From NCBI RefSeq assembly GCF_017309585.1, contig NZ_CP071321.1, positions 1,612,001 to 1,676,000 of the forward strand: a stretch of DNA of 64,000 nucleotides. The letters run 5' to 3'. Positions 35,249 through 42,859 of the stretch are shown one piece after another. The notes beneath the pieces were generated by a model, which had not been told where the DNA came from, searched no databases, and worked only from the letters and a program-made list of their open reading frames with translations. A program made the translations under genes and the position numbers. This DNA comes from Nitrogeniibacter aestuarii (lineage in GTDB: Bacteria > Pseudomonadota > Gammaproteobacteria > Burkholderiales > Rhodocyclaceae). The number at the start of each line of letters is the position of its first letter. Position 1 is the first letter of the stretch.

Positions 35249-35688
35249 CTGAACGGGATGTGGTCGAGATCGCCGGATTGCGGCGACGTTTTGCGGCGCT
35301 GGTTTACGAAGCGCTACTCCTTCTCGGTGTGCTGGCGCTGTTGTGGCTGGTGCCGAATCTGATTGTGAGCCTGGTGTTCGAAGTTGCTGAACCCGGATGG
35401 CTGGGGTGGCTGCATATCTTCGCCGTTCTGGGGTTTTACTTTCTCTGGTATTGGCGTGGCAGCGGGCAAACCCTCGCCATGCAGACCTGGCGGTTACGTC
35501 TTGTGACGGCGCAAGAGGGCAAACAGGTCAGCTTCAAACGCGCCCTGTTGCGTTATGTGCTGTGCTGGCCCTCGGTGCTGTTGTTCGGCGGTGGCCTTTG
35601 GTGGGCCTTCATCGATCGGGACAAGCAGTTCGCCCACGATCGCCTGGCCGGGACCGTGGTGGTCCTGCTTCCGGGGCGGCCGAGCTGA
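35245..35688 (+). CDS. RDD family membrane protein
   Basis: A 147-aa inner-membrane protein of the RDD family. The defining residues are present: RRRFAALVYEALLLL near the N-terminus (family R), GSGQTLAMQTWRLRLV and KQFAHDRLAGTVVV (the D-R-L). Three helices are predicted. The start is GTG 35245, overlapping the DUF3106 stop. The function is unknown; the family is found beside stress and sigma-factor genes in this group. Confidence 0.88.
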   Translation: MTERDVVEIAGLRRRFAALVYEALLLLGVLALLWLVPNLIVSLVFEVAEPGWLGWLHIFAVLGFYFLWYWRGSGQTLAMQTWRLRLVTAQEGKQVSFKRALLRYVLCWPSVLLFGGGLWWAFIDRDKQFAHDRLAGTVVVLLPGRPS

Positions 35689-35721
35689 GCTTTGCGCCTG
35701 CCGGCCATCTGCATGATTCTG

Positions 35722-35745
35722 AACGCCGCTCAACGCGGCGTTTTT
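35722..35745 (+). terminator. Terminator of the sigma-DUF3619-DUF3106-RDD operon
   Basis: CGCCGC (35724-35729) pairs with GCGGCG (35735-35740) around TCAAC, with AA before and TTTTT after (35741-35745). Confidence 0.85.
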
Positions 35746-35779
35746 CATGTCTGAAAGAGTGAAAAAACAAGCCGTTGCC

Positions 35780-35808
35780 TTGTCTGTCGCGTGCGTGGCA
35801 GCTATAGT
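35780..35808 (+). promoter_or_regulatory. Promoter of the PhnD-like ABC transporter operon
   Basis: TTGTCT (35780-35785) and TATAGT (35803-35808) are spaced by 17 bp. The predicted transcript begins near 35815 and has a leader of about 100 nt before the ATG at 35919. Confidence 0.65.
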
Positions 35809-35814
35809 CCGACC

Positions 35815-35918
35815 CGCGGTCTGAGATACCGCACATGAAGATTCGAGCCCGCCTGCGTGCGGGTGATTTAAGCCTTGGCACAGGTTCCGTGTCTCGGCAG
35901 ATGAAATTTGGGACTCCA
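35815..35918 (+). other. Structured leader of the ABC transporter mRNA
   Basis: The leader can form at least two short stems: GCGGT with ACCGC (35817-35833 region) and CCCGC with GCGGG (about 35851-35866). I do not recognise a known riboswitch. It could still be a cis-acting control element. Confidence 0.35.
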
Positions 35919-36791
35919 ATGACTCACTTCGCCTCGCGACGTGCGCTGATGCGCGCGCTCGCTGCCGGTGCTGCCGGCCTTTGCCTCTCCTTTTCCGCTT
36001 TCGCCGCTGACGTGCTGCGTGTTTCAGCGATTCCCGATGAGTCGCCCACGGAATTGCAGCGCAAGTTCCAGCCGCTTGGCGAATACCTCGAAGCCCGGTT
36101 GGGCATGCCGGTGAAGTTCGTGCCGGTGACCGATTACGCGGCCGTGGTCGAAGCGCTGGGTGCCGGCAAGGTGGATCTGGCCTGGCTCGGCGGCTTCACC
36201 TATGTTCAGGCCAAGCTGCGTACCGACGGCAAAGCGGTGCCGCTCGTTCAGCGCGAGCAGGACGCCGTCTTCACCTCCAAGTTCATCACCGCGCGCGACG
36301 ATATCAAGACCTACGCCGACCTGAAGGGCAAGACCTTTGCCTTCGGCTCGCCGTCGTCCACGTCGGGTCACCTGATGCCGCGCCATTTCCTGGCCGAAGC
36401 CGGTGTGGTGCCTGAAGACGATTTCGCCAATGTGGCGTTCTCCGGTGCCCACGACGCCACGGCCGCCTTCGTGGCCGCAGGCAAGGTTGATGCCGGCGCC
36501 CTGAATGCTTCGGTGTGGGACAAACTGGTCCAGCAGGGCAAGGTCGATACGAGCAAGGTGCACGTCTTCCAGACCACGCCGGCCTATTTCGATTACAACT
36601 GGACGGTGCGCGGTGATCTGGACCCGGCGGTTCAGGAAAAGATCAAGGCAGCCTTCCTGGCGCTGGATCCGGCCAATCCCGAGCATAAGGCGATCCTCGA
36701 CCTGCAGCGCGCCAGCCGTTTCATTCCGACGCAATCGTCGAACTATGACGGCATCGAGTCGGCGGCCCGTGCCGCCGGCCTGATCCGCTGA
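35919..36791 (+). CDS. Periplasmic binding protein of a PhnD-type oxyanion ABC importer
   Basis: A 290-aa binding protein of the phosphate/phosphite/phosphonate (PhnD) family. The signal sequence (MTHFASRRALMRALAAGAAG) ends near AFA-ADVLRV. The mature domain shows SAIPDESPTELQRKFQPLGE, KVDLAWLGGFTYVQAK, the anion-binding region FAFGSPSSTSGHLMPRHF, and DAGALNASVWDKLV. I recall closely similar proteins labelled 'putative selenate ABC transporter' proteins (TIGR04553); the substrate is not proven, and phosphonate or phosphite remain possible. An upstream in-frame ATG at 35901 is less likely. First gene of a four-gene importer. Confidence 0.88.
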   Translation: MTHFASRRALMRALAAGAAGLCLSFSAFAADVLRVSAIPDESPTELQRKFQPLGEYLEARLGMPVKFVPVTDYAAVVEALGAGKVDLAWLGGFTYVQAKLRTDGKAVPLVQREQDAVFTSKFITARDDIKTYADLKGKTFAFGSPSSTSGHLMPRHFLAEAGVVPEDDFANVAFSGAHDATAAFVAAGKVDAGALNASVWDKLVQQGKVDTSKVHVFQTTPAYFDYNWTVRGDLDPAVQEKIKAAFLALDPANPEHKAILDLQRASRFIPTQSSNYDGIESAARAAGLIR

Positions 36792-36811
36792 GTCGTTCGC
36801 CAGGAATCCCG

Positions 36812-37612
36812 ATGAGCGCCATCGTCCTGCGCTCGATCAGTGTCCGACTCGGCGGCCGGCTCGTGCTCGATGATGTGAGTCTGAGCATTGCAGCCAGTGA
36901 CCGTGTGGCACTGATCGGGCCGTCCGGAGCCGGCAAGACCACGTTGCTGCGGGTGATGGGGGCGCATCTGCGCCCGACCTGCGGCGAAGTGGATCTGCTG
37001 GGCGGGGCGCCCTGGCGCCTGGGCGCTGGCGACTTGCGCCAATTGCGGGCGCGCATCGGCAAGATGTATCAAGCGCCCCCGTTGCCGCCGCGCCAGCGCG
37101 TGGTGACGGCTGTGCTCGCCGGTCGACTGGGGCAATGGCCTTTGTGGCGATCACTGGCCTCATTGGTGTATCCGCTCGATATCGGCGGTGCGCGTGCGGT
37201 GCTCGCTCCCCTCGAACTCGAAGACCGGATGTTTGATCGCTGCGACGCCCTGTCCGGCGGGCAGCGTCAGCGGGTCGCGGTGGCGCGTCTGCTTTATCAG
37301 CAGCCCGATCTGCTGCTGGCGGACGAGCCGGTCTCCGCACTCGATCCGGCCTTGGCCCGGTCGGTCATCGTGCGTCTGGCAGAAACGGCGCAGGGGCGGG
37401 GAGTGCCCCTGGTGTCCAGCCTTCATGCCGTGGATCTGGCCATCGCGCACTTCACCCGTGTGGTTGGACTGCGTGAGGGCCGCGTTGCTTTCGACCTGCC
37501 TGTCGAGGCGGTGACCAGGACCCATATCGACGCGCTGTATGCCGGGGTGCCCGCAGCCTCTGTGGCTGCCGATGAGCGCATCACCGCCCCGCGCCTGACG
37601 CGCTGCGCATGA
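36812..37612 (+). CDS. PhnC-type ABC transporter ATPase
   Basis: The 266-aa nucleotide-binding subunit of the importer. It has Walker A GPSGAGKTT (about residues 37-45), the signature LSGGQRQRVAVARLL (about 147-161), Walker B LLLADEPVSALDP (about 168-180) and the switch histidine in SLHAVDLA. It overlaps the first permease gene by ATGA. The substrate follows the binding protein: a phosphonate-like or selenate-like oxyanion. Confidence 0.92.
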   Translation: MSAIVLRSISVRLGGRLVLDDVSLSIAASDRVALIGPSGAGKTTLLRVMGAHLRPTCGEVDLLGGAPWRLGAGDLRQLRARIGKMYQAPPLPPRQRVVTAVLAGRLGQWPLWRSLASLVYPLDIGGARAVLAPLELEDRMFDRCDALSGGQRQRVAVARLLYQQPDLLLADEPVSALDPALARSVIVRLAETAQGRGVPLVSSLHAVDLAIAHFTRVVGLREGRVAFDLPVEAVTRTHIDALYAGVPAASVAADERITAPRLTRCA

Positions 37613-38427
37613 ACCCCAGCGAGCGTGACCCGGCGGCGCGTGGCCGCCTGACGGCGCTCCTGTGCGTGCTGGTGGTGCTCTGGCCGTTGCTGAGGCTGGC
37701 CGAATTTCAGCCGGCTGCGTTGTTTGATCCGGCCAACCTGAAAACGATCGGCGCCTTCCTGGGGACATTCCTTCCGCCGGAAACCGGGGGCGATTTCCTC
37801 GTGCTTCTGTGGGGGGCCACGCTCGATACCCTGGCCATTGCCACGGCCGGTATCGCGGGTGCCTGGGTGATTGCGATTCCCCTGGCCTTGCTGCTCACGC
37901 GCAGTCTGAGCGTGAGTCGCCTCGAAGGCGGGGGTGGATGGCCCGGGCGCGTCGTCCGCGCCGGTGCACGGCTCATCACCCTTGTGTTGCGTGGCGTCCC
38001 TGAGCTGGTCTGGGGGCTCGTGTTCGTGCGTATTTTCGGTCTCGGACCGGCGGCGGGTGTCGCGGCGCTGACGGTGACCTATGGCGGCATGCTGGCCAAG
38101 GTGTATGCCGAAATTTTGGAGTCGACCGACCAGCGCCCGGTACGTGCGCTGCTCGCGTCCGGCGCGGGCCGTTTGCCCGCGCTCACCTATGGGCTGTTGC
38201 CGACCGCGAGCGATGAGCTGATCTCATACACGGTCTATCGGTGGGAATGCGCGGTACGTGCTTCGGTCGTGATGGGTTTCGTTGGTGCGGGCGGGCTGGG
38301 CCAGTTGATGGACCAGTCCATGAAGATGCTCAACGGTGGCGAGGCCAGTGCCATCCTCATGACCTTCCTGCTGCTGGTGATGGCGGCAGACGCCCTCAGT
38401 CGCACCCTGCGCCGATCACTCGCATGA
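37609..38427 (+). CDS. PhnE-type ABC transporter permease (first)
   Basis: The 272-aa inner-membrane permease has about six helices and the binding-protein-dependent transport motif GMLAKVYAEILESTDQRPVR, in which the coupling helix contacts the ATPase. VMGFVGAGGLGQLMDQSM near the C-terminus is typical of PhnE. Its ATG overlaps the ATPase stop and its own stop overlaps the second permease start. Confidence 0.92.
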   Translation: MNPSERDPAARGRLTALLCVLVVLWPLLRLAEFQPAALFDPANLKTIGAFLGTFLPPETGGDFLVLLWGATLDTLAIATAGIAGAWVIAIPLALLLTRSLSVSRLEGGGGWPGRVVRAGARLITLVLRGVPELVWGLVFVRIFGLGPAAGVAALTVTYGGMLAKVYAEILESTDQRPVRALLASGAGRLPALTYGLLPTASDELISYTVYRWECAVRASVVMGFVGAGGLGQLMDQSMKMLNGGEASAILMTFLLLVMAADALSRTLRRSLA

Positions 38428-39209
38428 GCGCGCAGTTTCACGCACCGCGACGCGGGCCGCTGATCTTGCTGGTCCTGATGCTGGCCGTCGTGGCCAGTGT
38501 CGTCCGGCTCGATCTGCTCCCCGCGCTTGCCGAGGCGAGCGGCAGCGCTGGCGAGTTGCTGGGTTTTCTTGCGCGCTTCACCGCTCCCGAACTGAAGCCG
38601 GCGTTTCTGGCTAAGGTTGGTCAGGGAGTGCTCGAGACGCTCGCCATTTCCCTGATCGGCACCTTGCTGGCGGTGATCGGTGCCGTGGCGCTGGCGCTGC
38701 CAGCGAGCGGGCGCTGGGGGCGCACGGCGTCGGTGGTCAGCCGGTTCTGTCTGAACGTCTTGCGTTCGGTGCCCGAGCTGGTGTGGGCGACGATCACCGT
38801 GCTCGCCGCGGGCTTGGGCCCCTTTGCGGGCACCCTGGCGCTTTGCCTGCACACTGCGGGTGTGCTGGGCCGTCTCTATGCAGAGGCGCTCGAGAACGCC
38901 GATCAGCGACCCGAGGCCGCCTTGCGCGCTGCGGGTGCTCCCGTGGTGCCCGCGTTCGTGTACGGCGTGCTCCCCATGGTGGCGCCGCAGTGGCTGGCGT
39001 ACGGGCTGTATCGCTGGGAGATGAACATTCGTATGGCCGCGGTGCTGGGTTTCGTCGGCGCGGGGGGGCTGGGCGCGCAGTTGTACTACGCGATGTCCTT
39101 GTTCCAGGAGGCTCGCGCTGCGACGATCATCGTCGCCATGTTGCTCTTGTCATGGGCGGTGGACGCGGTGAGCGGAGCACTCAGGCGCCATTTCGTGCTC
39201 GCCGCCTGA
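38424..39209 (+). CDS. PhnE-type ABC transporter permease (second)
   Basis: The 261-aa second permease is homologous to the first: VLGRLYAEALENADQRPEAA corresponds to the coupling helix and VLGFVGAGGLGAQLYYAMSL to the PhnE end motif. Two different PhnE subunits suggest a heterodimeric channel. ATG 38424 overlaps the previous stop; a longer in-frame reading upstream lies within the first permease gene. A terminator follows 40 bp later. Confidence 0.92.
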   Translation: MSAQFHAPRRGPLILLVLMLAVVASVVRLDLLPALAEASGSAGELLGFLARFTAPELKPAFLAKVGQGVLETLAISLIGTLLAVIGAVALALPASGRWGRTASVVSRFCLNVLRSVPELVWATITVLAAGLGPFAGTLALCLHTAGVLGRLYAEALENADQRPEAALRAAGAPVVPAFVYGVLPMVAPQWLAYGLYRWEMNIRMAAVLGFVGAGGLGAQLYYAMSLFQEARAATIIVAMLLLSWAVDAVSGALRRHFVLAA

Positions 39210-39248
39210 GCTTCAGCCCGGCTTCCCCTCCAGATTAGGAACTTGAAT

Positions 39249-39276
39249 AAGCCCCGAATTTTTCGGGGCTTTTTTG
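39249..39276 (+). terminator. Terminator of the ABC transporter operon
   Basis: AAGCCCCGAA (39249-39258) pairs with TTCGGGGCTT (39262-39271) around TTT, followed by five more T. Confidence 0.92.
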
Positions 39277-39472
39277 TTTTCGAGATATTTGAATGGCATG
39301 GATTCGAGCGCGTCGTCCCACGAAGTGTAGGTGCCGTCCGACAGGCCTTTCAGTGGGCGCCGATGATGTCCGGCAGGCGCGGCCGCTAAATTGGAATCGT
39401 ACGCAGCAGCCACACAAGAACACCACGGGGCGGCTGAGCACACAGACTCGAAACCAGACAAGGAGTTCAGAC
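39277..39472. other. Intergenic region upstream of the CsbD gene
   Basis: About 200 bp without a credible gene on the plus strand. A short minus-strand frame (39213-39461) has a protein-like C-terminal stretch (GLSDGTYTSWDDALESMPFK) but runs through the terminator and has no plausible start. It may be a gene remnant. The CsbD promoter should lie here; none stands out. Confidence 0.3.
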
Positions 39473-39676
39473 ATGAACAGCGACATTATCGAAGGCAAGT
39501 GGGAACAACTCAAGGGCAAGGCCAAGGTCAAGTGGGGCAAGCTCACCGACGACGATCTTGATGTGGTTGAAGGCCGTCGTGACATTCTCGCCGGCAAGAT
39601 CCAGGAGCGTTACGGCATCTCCCGCGATGAAGCTGAAAAGCAGCTGGACGCGTGGGAAGACACCGGCCGTCACTGA
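39473..39676 (+). CDS. CsbD family stress protein
   Basis: A 67-aa soluble, highly charged protein of the CsbD family, members of which are induced by general stress in many bacteria. The family pattern is clear: NSDIIEGKWEQLKGKAKVKW, then LTDDDLDVVEGRRDILAGKI and YGISRDEAEKQLDAW. AAGGAG precedes the ATG at 39473; the longer in-frame reading upstream is not plausible. The molecular role is unknown. It is followed 74 bp later by a DUF1328 gene, often part of the same stress regulon. Confidence 0.92.
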   Translation: MNSDIIEGKWEQLKGKAKVKWGKLTDDDLDVVEGRRDILAGKIQERYGISRDEAEKQLDAWEDTGRH

Positions 39677-39750
39677 TCCACGACCGCTACCAAGACATTC
39701 ACACATTTCGTCAGGGCGCGTACGCGGGCCCTGACGATGAGGAGAACATC

Positions 39751-39915
39751 ATGCTTCACTATGCTATCGTTTTTTTCATTATTGCCCTGATCGCCGCTCT
39801 GTTCGGCTTCGGTGGTATCGCGGCCGGTGCCGCAGGAATCGCCAAGATTCTGTTTGTGGTCTTCCTGGTCATGGCCATCGCCAGCTTTGTGGTCAATGCA
39901 ATGCGCAGTCGATGA
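39751..39915 (+). CDS. DUF1328 (YtjA-type) small membrane protein
   Basis: A 54-aa protein with two membrane helices, MLHYAIVFFIIALIAALFGF and KILFVVFLVMAIASFVV, joined by the conserved GGIAAGAAGIA turn, which defines DUF1328. A strong GAGGAG site precedes the ATG at 39751. The function is unknown. A probable terminator follows. Confidence 0.92.
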   Translation: MLHYAIVFFIIALIAALFGFGGIAAGAAGIAKILFVVFLVMAIASFVVNAMRSR

Positions 39916-39929
39916 ATGTTTCAGGAAAG

Positions 39930-39958
39930 ATGGGGTCTCATCCGGTGAGGCCCCATTT
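39930..39958 (+). terminator. Probable terminator after DUF1328 gene
   Basis: ATGGGGTCTCA (39930-39940) pairs with TGAGGCCCCAT (39946-39956), with one G-U pair, followed by a short TTTGT. The weak T-run makes it leaky. Confidence 0.6.
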
Positions 39959-40016
39959 GTCGTCTCGCAGGGACGTTAGAATGGGCTTGGCAACACGAAC
40001 ATAGTCAGGAGCACTC

Positions 40017-40652
40017 ATGCTGCGAGTGGGAATCGTGGACGATCATCAGATCGTTCGCGCAGGTTTCAAGGAAATGCTGGGCGATGCCGTTCAGTTGCGT
40101 ATCGTCTTCGAGGCAGGCTCGGGCGAAGAGGCGCTCAGTGCACTTCGCGAACAGGAGTGCGACGTGATGCTGCTGGACCTGTCGCTACCGGGTCAAAGTG
40201 GCATGGATGTACTACGCATCGTGCGCCAGCGGTTCCCCGATGTGTCGGTGCTGGTGCTCAGCGGATTCCCCGAGGAGCGCTACGCGCTGTCGATGATCCG
40301 CAATGGTGCGGGCGGATACATCTGCAAGGATTGCGAGCGCGACGAATTGATCAAGGCGATCCAGACGGTCGCAGCCAAGCGGCGCTATGTATCGGCCAAG
40401 ACGGCTGAGCTGCTGGCGGAAGAAATGCTCGGTGGTGGGGTGTCCTCACCTCATGAGTCGTTGTCGGAACGGGAGATGCAGGTGTTTCTGCGTCTTGCCA
40501 AGGGAGAATCGGTCTCCGATATTGCAGATACGCTGAATCTGAGTGTCAAGACGATCAGCACGTACAGAACGCGCTTGCTGGAAAAACTCGAACTTGCCAG
40601 CAATGCGGAACTCGCCGCGTACGCGGTGCGCAATGGACTTCTGATGGAGTAG
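40017..40652 (+). CDS. NarL/FixJ-family response regulator
   Basis: A 211-aa two-component transcription factor. The receiver domain (about 1-120) has D8/D9, phospho-acceptor D54 (VMLLDLSLP) and K104 in YICKDCERDE. A LuxR-type helix-turn-helix follows (about 145-205; LSEREMQVFLRLAKGESVSD and LNLSVKTISTYRTRLLEKL). AGGAG precedes the ATG. It lies next to a CheY-like gene and a convergent NarX-like histidine kinase, a likely cognate set. The target genes are unknown; neighbouring stress genes are candidates. Confidence 0.93.
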   Translation: MLRVGIVDDHQIVRAGFKEMLGDAVQLRIVFEAGSGEEALSALREQECDVMLLDLSLPGQSGMDVLRIVRQRFPDVSVLVLSGFPEERYALSMIRNGAGGYICKDCERDELIKAIQTVAAKRRYVSAKTAELLAEEMLGGGVSSPHESLSEREMQVFLRLAKGESVSDIADTLNLSVKTISTYRTRLLEKLELASNAELAAYAVRNGLLME

Positions 40653-40701
40653 GTAACGTGAAGGGGGTAGCAGCCGTATGCCAGATTTCGGAGCACAGGG
40701 G

Positions 40702-41082
40702 ATGCTGAAGATCCTGCTCGTTGAGGATTCGCCGATCCTTCAGGAAATGTTGGCTGAGATGATCGACGACATCGATGGCGTCGAGCTCTGCGGCAGAGCG
40801 ACGGGTGAGCAGGAAGCCTTGGCATGCCTGAACGAATCCTCGATTGACCTGGCCATTGTCGACCTCGAACTGAACGAGGGCAGTGGTCTGGGTGTGCTCA
40901 AGCATGTGAGCGAATGCGACAATGCATCGTCGCGGCCGCGTGCGGTCGTATTTTCCAGTTATGCCCATTCGGTCGTGCGTGCGCGCTGCGAAGCGCTCGG
41001 CGCGGAAGCCTTCTTCGACAAGGCTCAGGGCATGGATGAGTTGATCGACTTTGTTGAACAGGCAGCCGCCGAAGCGGCCTGA
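40702..41082 (+). CDS. Stand-alone receiver-domain (CheY-like) response regulator
   Basis: A 126-aa protein consisting only of a receiver domain: MLKILLVEDSP, phospho-acceptor at about 54 (LAIVDLELNEG) and a lysine at about 107 (FFDKAQGMDEL). It has no output domain. ATG 40702 has GGAG at a good distance; ATG 40678, eight codons upstream, is an alternative. It lies 49 bp after the NarL-type gene. It could be a phosphate sink or a second target of the histidine kinase encoded convergently 25 bp away. Confidence 0.9.
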   Translation: MLKILLVEDSPILQEMLAEMIDDIDGVELCGRATGEQEALACLNESSIDLAIVDLELNEGSGLGVLKHVSECDNASSRPRAVVFSSYAHSVVRARCEALGAEAFFDKAQGMDELIDFVEQAAAEAA

Positions 41083-41107
41083 GTATCGCCCACAATCGCC
41101 ACGCCGG

Positions 41108-42493
41108 TCAGTCCTTCGGGATGACCGCGCTGATCGTCGTGCCCTGTCCAGGCGCTGAGCGCAGCGTCACCTCACCCCCATAGGTTTTCACCCGATGACG
41201 CATGCCGGCCAGTCCGTGACGCGTTGTCGAGACCTGCTTCGGATCGAAGCCGTCTCCATTATCCGCCACGGTCAGTCGCGCCGCGTTTTCCAGATTCTTG
41301 AGCGTCAGGTGCACCTGCGTTGCCTGAGCATACTTGCGGATGTTGGTGATCGCCTCCTGCGCAATCCTGAATACGGCCAGGCTGCGCTCCTGATCGAGAT
41401 CGATACGCTCGGGCACGTCAATCTCGACCTTGATGCCGGTGCTGCGATGCAGATCTTCCCCGAGTGCACGAATGGCTTCGATCAAGCCCATTTCCGCCAG
41501 CAGAGGCGGGCGCAAGTCGTCGATGATGCGTCGTTTCAGGGCAATGCCCTCGGTCAGCATCTTCTGCAGGCGATCGAGTCGTGACTGGAAGTTGGCGCGC
41601 ACGTCTTCGGGCAATTTGCGGGTAATCCAGCTCGCATCCATTTTGGCTGCGGTGAGCAGTGCGCCCATCTCGTCATGCAGTTCGCGCGCCAGGCGCGATT
41701 TTTCCTCTTCGCGGGCGTTGGTGATCATGCGGGCCAGCTCGCGCAACTCGGCAGTTCGCCGTTTCACCTGTTCTTCGAGTCGCTCGTTTTCGCTCGCCAG
41801 CAATCGGGAAATGCGCTCGCGCAGGGCGAACTGGCGCTGGAGGATGCCGACCAGTGCCAGCAGCAGCACCAGGGTGCCAGCGGCCAGGGCGATGCTCACG
41901 TACTGAGCCAGCTGGAAGCGGCTCATGGAGCGGTCGAGAATGTCGTGGCCTTCCGTGGCGACCTGATGGCGAAGCTTGGCGGTCAGTATGCGGATACTGT
42001 CCATGGCCTCCTTGCCCGCTTCGGCAGACTCTCTTGCCGTTGCTCTGTCTGCATCCTCGGCAGCCACGGCCTGGGCCATCAGCCGCTGATGTTGGTTCAC
42101 GTCGGCGATCAGCGTGGCCACATCGACGACGCTGGCCGATTCGAAGGTGACGCGCAGGTCGGCAATGGTCTCGTCGAGCTGTTCGCGGGTGTTGTTGTAG
42201 GGCTCCAGGAAAACCCGGTCGCCGGTCAGCAGGTAGCCGCGTACGCCGGTCTCGGCATTGACCAGCTGCAGTTGCAAGCGGTCGATGACGTCGAGTTGAT
42301 GGGCCTGGGCTCGCAGGTTCTCAAGCGCTTTCACCCCCAGCGACGTCTGAAGATAGTTGGTGACCAGCAAGGTCAAGGCGATGGCACAGCCAAGGGCCAG
42401 GAGAATGTGTGGCCATTTGCGCGACGAGCGGCTGCCATGCGCCTTGTTGCGCTGATAGACGTCGCTCAGGTGCGTGTTGTTGTTCGAAGTCAT
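41108..42493 (-). CDS. NarX/DegS-type sensor histidine kinase with CHASE3-like sensor
   Basis: A 461-aa membrane kinase. Helix one is at about residues 30-50. A helical periplasmic sensor follows (about 50-205), with the CHASE3 hallmark NAETGVRGYLLTGDRVFLEP. Helix two (about 207-230) and a coiled coil lead to the HisKA_3 dimerisation domain with the phosphorylated histidine in SRLARELHDEMGALL, and a HATPase_c domain with NIRKYAQAT (N-box) and VADNGDGFD. This subclass pairs with NarL-type regulators, and one is encoded 456 bp away. ATG 42493 (MTSNNNTH) is preferred to the upstream in-frame start. Confidence 0.93.
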   Translation of the reverse strand: MTSNNNTHLSDVYQRNKAHGSRSSRKWPHILLALGCAIALTLLVTNYLQTSLGVKALENLRAQAHQLDVIDRLQLQLVNAETGVRGYLLTGDRVFLEPYNNTREQLDETIADLRVTFESASVVDVATLIADVNQHQRLMAQAVAAEDADRATARESAEAGKEAMDSIRILTAKLRHQVATEGHDILDRSMSRFQLAQYVSIALAAGTLVLLLALVGILQRQFALRERISRLLASENERLEEQVKRRTAELRELARMITNAREEEKSRLARELHDEMGALLTAAKMDASWITRKLPEDVRANFQSRLDRLQKMLTEGIALKRRIIDDLRPPLLAEMGLIEAIRALGEDLHRSTGIKVEIDVPERIDLDQERSLAVFRIAQEAITNIRKYAQATQVHLTLKNLENAARLTVADNGDGFDPKQVSTTRHGLAGMRHRVKTYGGEVTLRSAPGQGTTISAVIPKD

Positions 42494-42661
42494 GGTGTCC
42501 CGAATGACGTAAACATGCAGGAATCGTCTTACGTCCCTTTGAGCCAGTTCCGACACGGGTCGCGCACGACGGTTCCTAATATTGAAACCGTAGAGAGCAT
42601 AACCGAGTGAGCCACAGCACGCTCATCCGGCACTCAAGGATTCGATGACAAGGAGTACGAC

Positions 42662-42802
42662 ATGAAGATCTGGATTGCCACCGCACTGACCGCCCTGTTT
42701 GCCATGACCGGGTGCAACACCATCCAAGGCGCCGGCGAAGACATCGAGGCTGGCGGCGAGAAGGTGCAGGAAACCGCGAAAGACGTGAAGAAAGACATGT
42801 AA
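42662..42802 (+). CDS. Entericidin-like small lipoprotein
   Basis: A 46-aa protein with a lipoprotein signal (MKIWIATALTALFAMTGC, lipobox ending T-G-C at about residue 18) and a short mature part, CNTIQGAGEDIEAGGEKVQE followed by a lysine-rich end. This matches the EcnA/EcnB entericidin family of small membrane lipoproteins tied to stress and cell lysis. AAGGAG sits 7 bp before the ATG. It is followed 57 bp later by the ferritin-like gene. A stop at 42800-42802 is clear. The family's function outside enterics is poorly known. Confidence 0.88.
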   Translation: MKIWIATALTALFAMTGCNTIQGAGEDIEAGGEKVQETAKDVKKDM

Positions 42803-42859
42803 GTGGCCGGGCCGCTTTTTAGAGTGGCCAAGTGCCCCCAACCGAACAAGGAGATCAGC

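Noticed and set aside
35919..39209. A C-P lyase or complete phosphonate catabolic locus.
   Set aside because: Only the four transporter genes are present; no phnG-M, phnW/phnX or ptxD-like genes flank them.
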